Below, piece by piece: positions 5,695-7,399 of a DNA stretch of 7,399 bases. Position 1 is the first letter of the stretch. Each line of letters starts with the position of its first letter. The DNA comes from Arcobacter sp. GTDB taxonomy: Bacteria; Campylobacterota; Campylobacteria; Campylobacterales; Arcobacteraceae. The DNA is taken from the NCBI GenBank assembly GCA_030635995.1, contig DAOVXU010000079.1, positions 1-7,399 of the forward strand. Reading direction: 5' to 3'. Both the position numbers and the translations under genes were made by a program. The notes beneath the pieces are model-generated. The model saw only the letters and a program-made list of their open reading frames with translations, was not told the DNA's origin and did not search any database.

Positions 5695-5987
5695 TACATT
5701 TTTCCAATAAAATAATATATACCTATTTGAATCGCAACTATTAGGATAAATTTTACCATAAAAGATAATTTTTTTATCTTATGTCTAAAAATAATTATAG
5801 CTAAAATAGAGCCAATAGTTCCACCGATAAATGATGAAAACAGTAGATTTATCTCTGATACTCTTGATATGCTTTTATTGCTTCTTATTGCTTGAAGTTT
5901 ATCATATGAATAATAAATAAATGAAAATACCGATATAGATAATATATAAATTTCTAAATATGATAGTGATAATGAGAAGTTAATCAC
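5694..5987 (-). CDS. DUF1294 small membrane protein
   Basis: I chose the GTG at 5985-5987, giving 97 residues, because GGAGG (5993-5997) lies 5 bases upstream. The frame also contains a TTG at 5999, but that codon overlaps the ribosome binding site, so the longer 101-residue version is unlikely. The protein has about three membrane helices (roughly 8-27, 47-66 and 76-94). DUF1294 marks are YDK (28-30), RVSE (42-45, family form RIPE), a GG-x-x-G stretch (55-59) and IFRHKIKKLSF (66-76). The family is widespread and of unknown function; it should sit in the inner membrane. It is the first gene of a two-gene leftward unit with the UPF0178 protein, sharing TAATG with it. Confidence 0.85.
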   Translation of the reverse strand: MINFSLSLSYLEIYILSISVFSFIYYSYDKLQAIRSNKSISRVSEINLLFSSFIGGTIGSILAIIIFRHKIKKLSFMVKFILIVAIQIGIYYFIGKM

Positions 5988-6031
5988 AAGTGCCTCCAAA
6001 TAATTAAATATTATTTTATTAATTTTTTTAT

Positions 6032-6040
6032 ATTATACCA
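6032..6040 (-). promoter_or_regulatory. Promoter of the DUF1294-UPF0178 pair
   Basis: The reverse strand reads TGGTATAAT, a perfect -10 hexamer (6032-6037) with the extended TG. It predicts a start near 6025 and a leader of about 38 bases before the GTG at 5987. It lies back to back with the rhlE promoter, the two -10 boxes being 20 bases apart, so the upstream parts of both promoters overlap. Confidence 0.6.
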
Positions 6041-6054
6041 AAACTATATTATTA

Positions 6055-6063
6055 TGATACAAT
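6055..6063 (+). promoter_or_regulatory. rhlE promoter, extended -10
   Basis: TGATACAAT (TACAAT at 6058-6063 with TG at 6055-6056) predicts a start near 6070 and a leader of about 22 bases. AATTCGGAA follows the box, as at the atpB promoter. AAAGGA (6081-6086) is the ribosome binding site, 5 bases before the ATG at 6092. Confidence 0.6.
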
Positions 6064-6091
6064 TCGGAAAAATAATATACAAAGGACTTAA

Positions 6092-7399
6092 ATGTCATTT
6101 AATGAATTAGGGTTATCAAAACCTCTATTAAAAGCAATTGAAGATCAAGGATATACAACTCCTACTCCAATTCAAAAACAAGCAATACCTCTTATACTTA
6201 CTAAGCAAGATTTATTAGCAGGAGCTCAAACAGGTACAGGTAAAACTGCTGGATTTACTTTACCATTATTGGAGATGCTTACTCAAAATAAAGTACAAGT
6301 TAAAAGATTACAAGTAAGAGCTTTAGTTTTAACACCTACAAGAGAGTTAGCAGCTCAAGTTGAGGAGAGTATAAAAATATATGGAAAATATTTACCATTA
6401 AAATCAACAGTAGTGTTTGGTGGAGTGGGGATAAATCCTCAAAAAGCTATGATAAAAAAAGGTATTGATATACTTGTGGCAACTCCAGGACGACTTTTGG
6501 ATTTGGTATCTCAAGGTTCTCTTGATTTGGGTGCTGTTGAGTATTTTATACTTGATGAAGCTGATAGAATGCTTGATATGGGATTTGTACATGATATTAA
6601 AAAAGTATTAAAACTTTTACCATCAAATAAACAAACACTTTTATTTTCAGCAACATTTAGTGATAGTATTAAACAACTTGCTCAAGGATTGCTACATAAA
6701 CCAGCATTGATAGAAGTAGCAAGAAGAAACACATCTTCAGAGATGGTATCTCAAGCTATACATTTTGTAGATAAAGGTAGAAAGCCAGAACTATTATCTC
6801 ATCTTATTGGTTCAAATAATTGGAAGCAAGTTTTAGTATTTACAAGAACAAAACATGGTGCAAATAAACTTACTAAAAAATTAGAATCTGATGGTATTGG
6901 TGCTGCTGCAATTCATGGAAATAAATCACAAGGTGCAAGAACAAAAGCATTGGCTGATTTTAAAAGTGGAGATATTAGAGTTCTTGTAGCAACTGATATT
7001 GCAGCAAGGGGTATAGATATAGATCAACTTCCTCATGTTGTAAATTTTGAACTTCCAAATGTTGCTGAAGATTATGTTCATAGAATTGGACGAACAGGAA
7101 GAGCTGGAAATGAGGGTGAAGCTGTATCTTTGGTTTGTGTCGATGAACATGATCTACTAAAAGGTATTGAGAAACTTATTAAAAAAGATATTAAAAAAGT
7201 TCATATTGATGGATTTGATGTAGATCCTTCAATAAAAGCAGAGCCTATTCAAAATGGTCGAGGTGGAGGACAAAGAAGAGGTGGAAATTCTCAAAATAAT
7301 AACTCTTCAAATTCTAGGAATAGAAATGGTAGAAATAATGACCAAAGATCAAACTCAAGAAACAAACCAAAAGGTGATGTGTCAAGAGGAAATGCTTCA
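6092..7399 (+). CDS. rhlE: DEAD-box ATP-dependent RNA helicase, RhlE type, C-terminus cut by window edge
   Basis: DEAD-box helicases unwind short RNA duplexes and remodel ribonucleoproteins, in ribosome assembly, RNA decay and cold adaptation. The frame is open from the ATG at 6092 to the right edge (436 residues, no stop). All core motifs are intact: F3 and the Q motif with TPTPIQ (23-28), motif I AQTGTGKT (45-52), Ia PTRELA (82-87), GG (110-111), Ib TPGR (131-134), II DEAD (155-158), III SAT (186-188), IV region VLVFTRTK (247-254), V ATDIAARGID (300-309) and VI HRIGRTGR (330-337). From about 388 the tail is low-complexity and rich in Gly, Arg, Asn and Ser (GRGGGQRRGG, then Asn/Arg repeats), as in RhlE-like proteins, where such tails bind RNA. 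The start has a good AAAGGA site and its own promoter. The subfamily name rests on overall motif style and the basic tail, so it is less certain than the DEAD-box call. Confidence 0.92.
   Translation, partial: MSFNELGLSKPLLKAIEDQGYTTPTPIQKQAIPLILTKQDLLAGAQTGTGKTAGFTLPLLEMLTQNKVQVKRLQVRALVLTPTRELAAQVEESIKIYGKYLPLKSTVVFGGVGINPQKAMIKKGIDILVATPGRLLDLVSQGSLDLGAVEYFILDEADRMLDMGFVHDIKKVLKLLPSNKQTLLFSATFSDSIKQLAQGLLHKPALIEVARRNTSSEMVSQAIHFVDKGRKPELLSHLIGSNNWKQVLVFTRTKHGANKLTKKLESDGIGAAAIHGNKSQGARTKALADFKSGDIRVLVATDIAARGIDIDQLPHVVNFELPNVAEDYVHRIGRTGRAGNEGEAVSLVCVDEHDLLKGIEKLIKKDIKKVHIDGFDVDPSIKAEPIQNGRGGGQRRGGNSQNNNSSNSRNRNGRNNDQRSNSRNKPKGDVSRGNAS

Noticed and set aside
6404..6592. Open frame of 62 codons on the - strand
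   Set aside because: It is antisense to the helicase motif Ib to DEAD region, which is under strong constraint on the + strand.
6926..7150. Open frame of 74 codons on the - strand
   Set aside because: It is antisense to helicase motifs V and VI, and the Ser/Cys-rich product has no family features.
1..7399. Mobile elements, CRISPR arrays, tRNA or rRNA genes, riboswitches, defence systems
   Set aside because: I saw no transposase or integrase motifs, spaced repeats, cloverleaf-like segments or long structured leaders. In particular, no thiamine riboswitch could be recognised in the short, A/T-rich region before the thiE-like gene.

Overview
This window reads as an ordinary housekeeping stretch of a chromosome from a low-GC member of the Campylobacterota (epsilonproteobacteria), most likely an Arcobacter-like or Sulfurimonas-like organism. 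The evidence is the strong A/T bias in codons and spacers, T-rich promoters that consist mainly of a TATAAT-type -10 box, the nadK-recN pair, and an atpB gene that stands apart from the rest of the ATP synthase genes. The taxon is inferred from gene content and style, not from a marker gene. I see no mobile element, tRNA, rRNA, CRISPR array or prophage, and no obviously new multi-gene system. No stretch longer than about 300 bases lacks a gene.

Left part (1-2173): a leftward pair, nadK (NAD kinase) followed one base later by recN (DNA repair ATPase). recN starts at a TTG and runs off the left edge. nadK is divergent from ilvA (threonine dehydratase) across a 76-base gap. Each gene has a TATAAT box exactly 6 bases before its ATG, so both messages may be leaderless.

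Middle part (2174-5247): four rightward genes. These are ilvA (isoleucine biosynthesis), atpB (F0 subunit a, with its own promoter and strong ribosome binding site), a short ThiE/TenI-family protein with altered active-site positions, and a dCMP deaminase family protein with a GTG start. A clear rho-independent terminator follows atpB. Right after it come a perfect 12-base tandem repeat and a possible nine-codon leader frame overlapping the thiE-like start.

Right part (5239-7399): a leftward pair, a small DUF1294 membrane protein translationally coupled through TAATG to a UPF0178/YaiI-type PIN-like protein. The latter overlaps the dCMP deaminase tail to tail by 9 bases. Divergent from this pair is a RhlE-type DEAD-box RNA helicase whose low-complexity tail runs off the right edge.

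The genes serve unrelated core functions: NADP supply, DNA repair, amino acid synthesis, energy conversion, nucleotide metabolism and RNA remodelling. They look like several short transcription units, not one pathway. The observations most worth checking are the mirrored leaderless-type promoters, the repeat and mini-frame before the thiE-like gene, and the unusual active-site residues of the ThiE/TenI and UPF0178 proteins.
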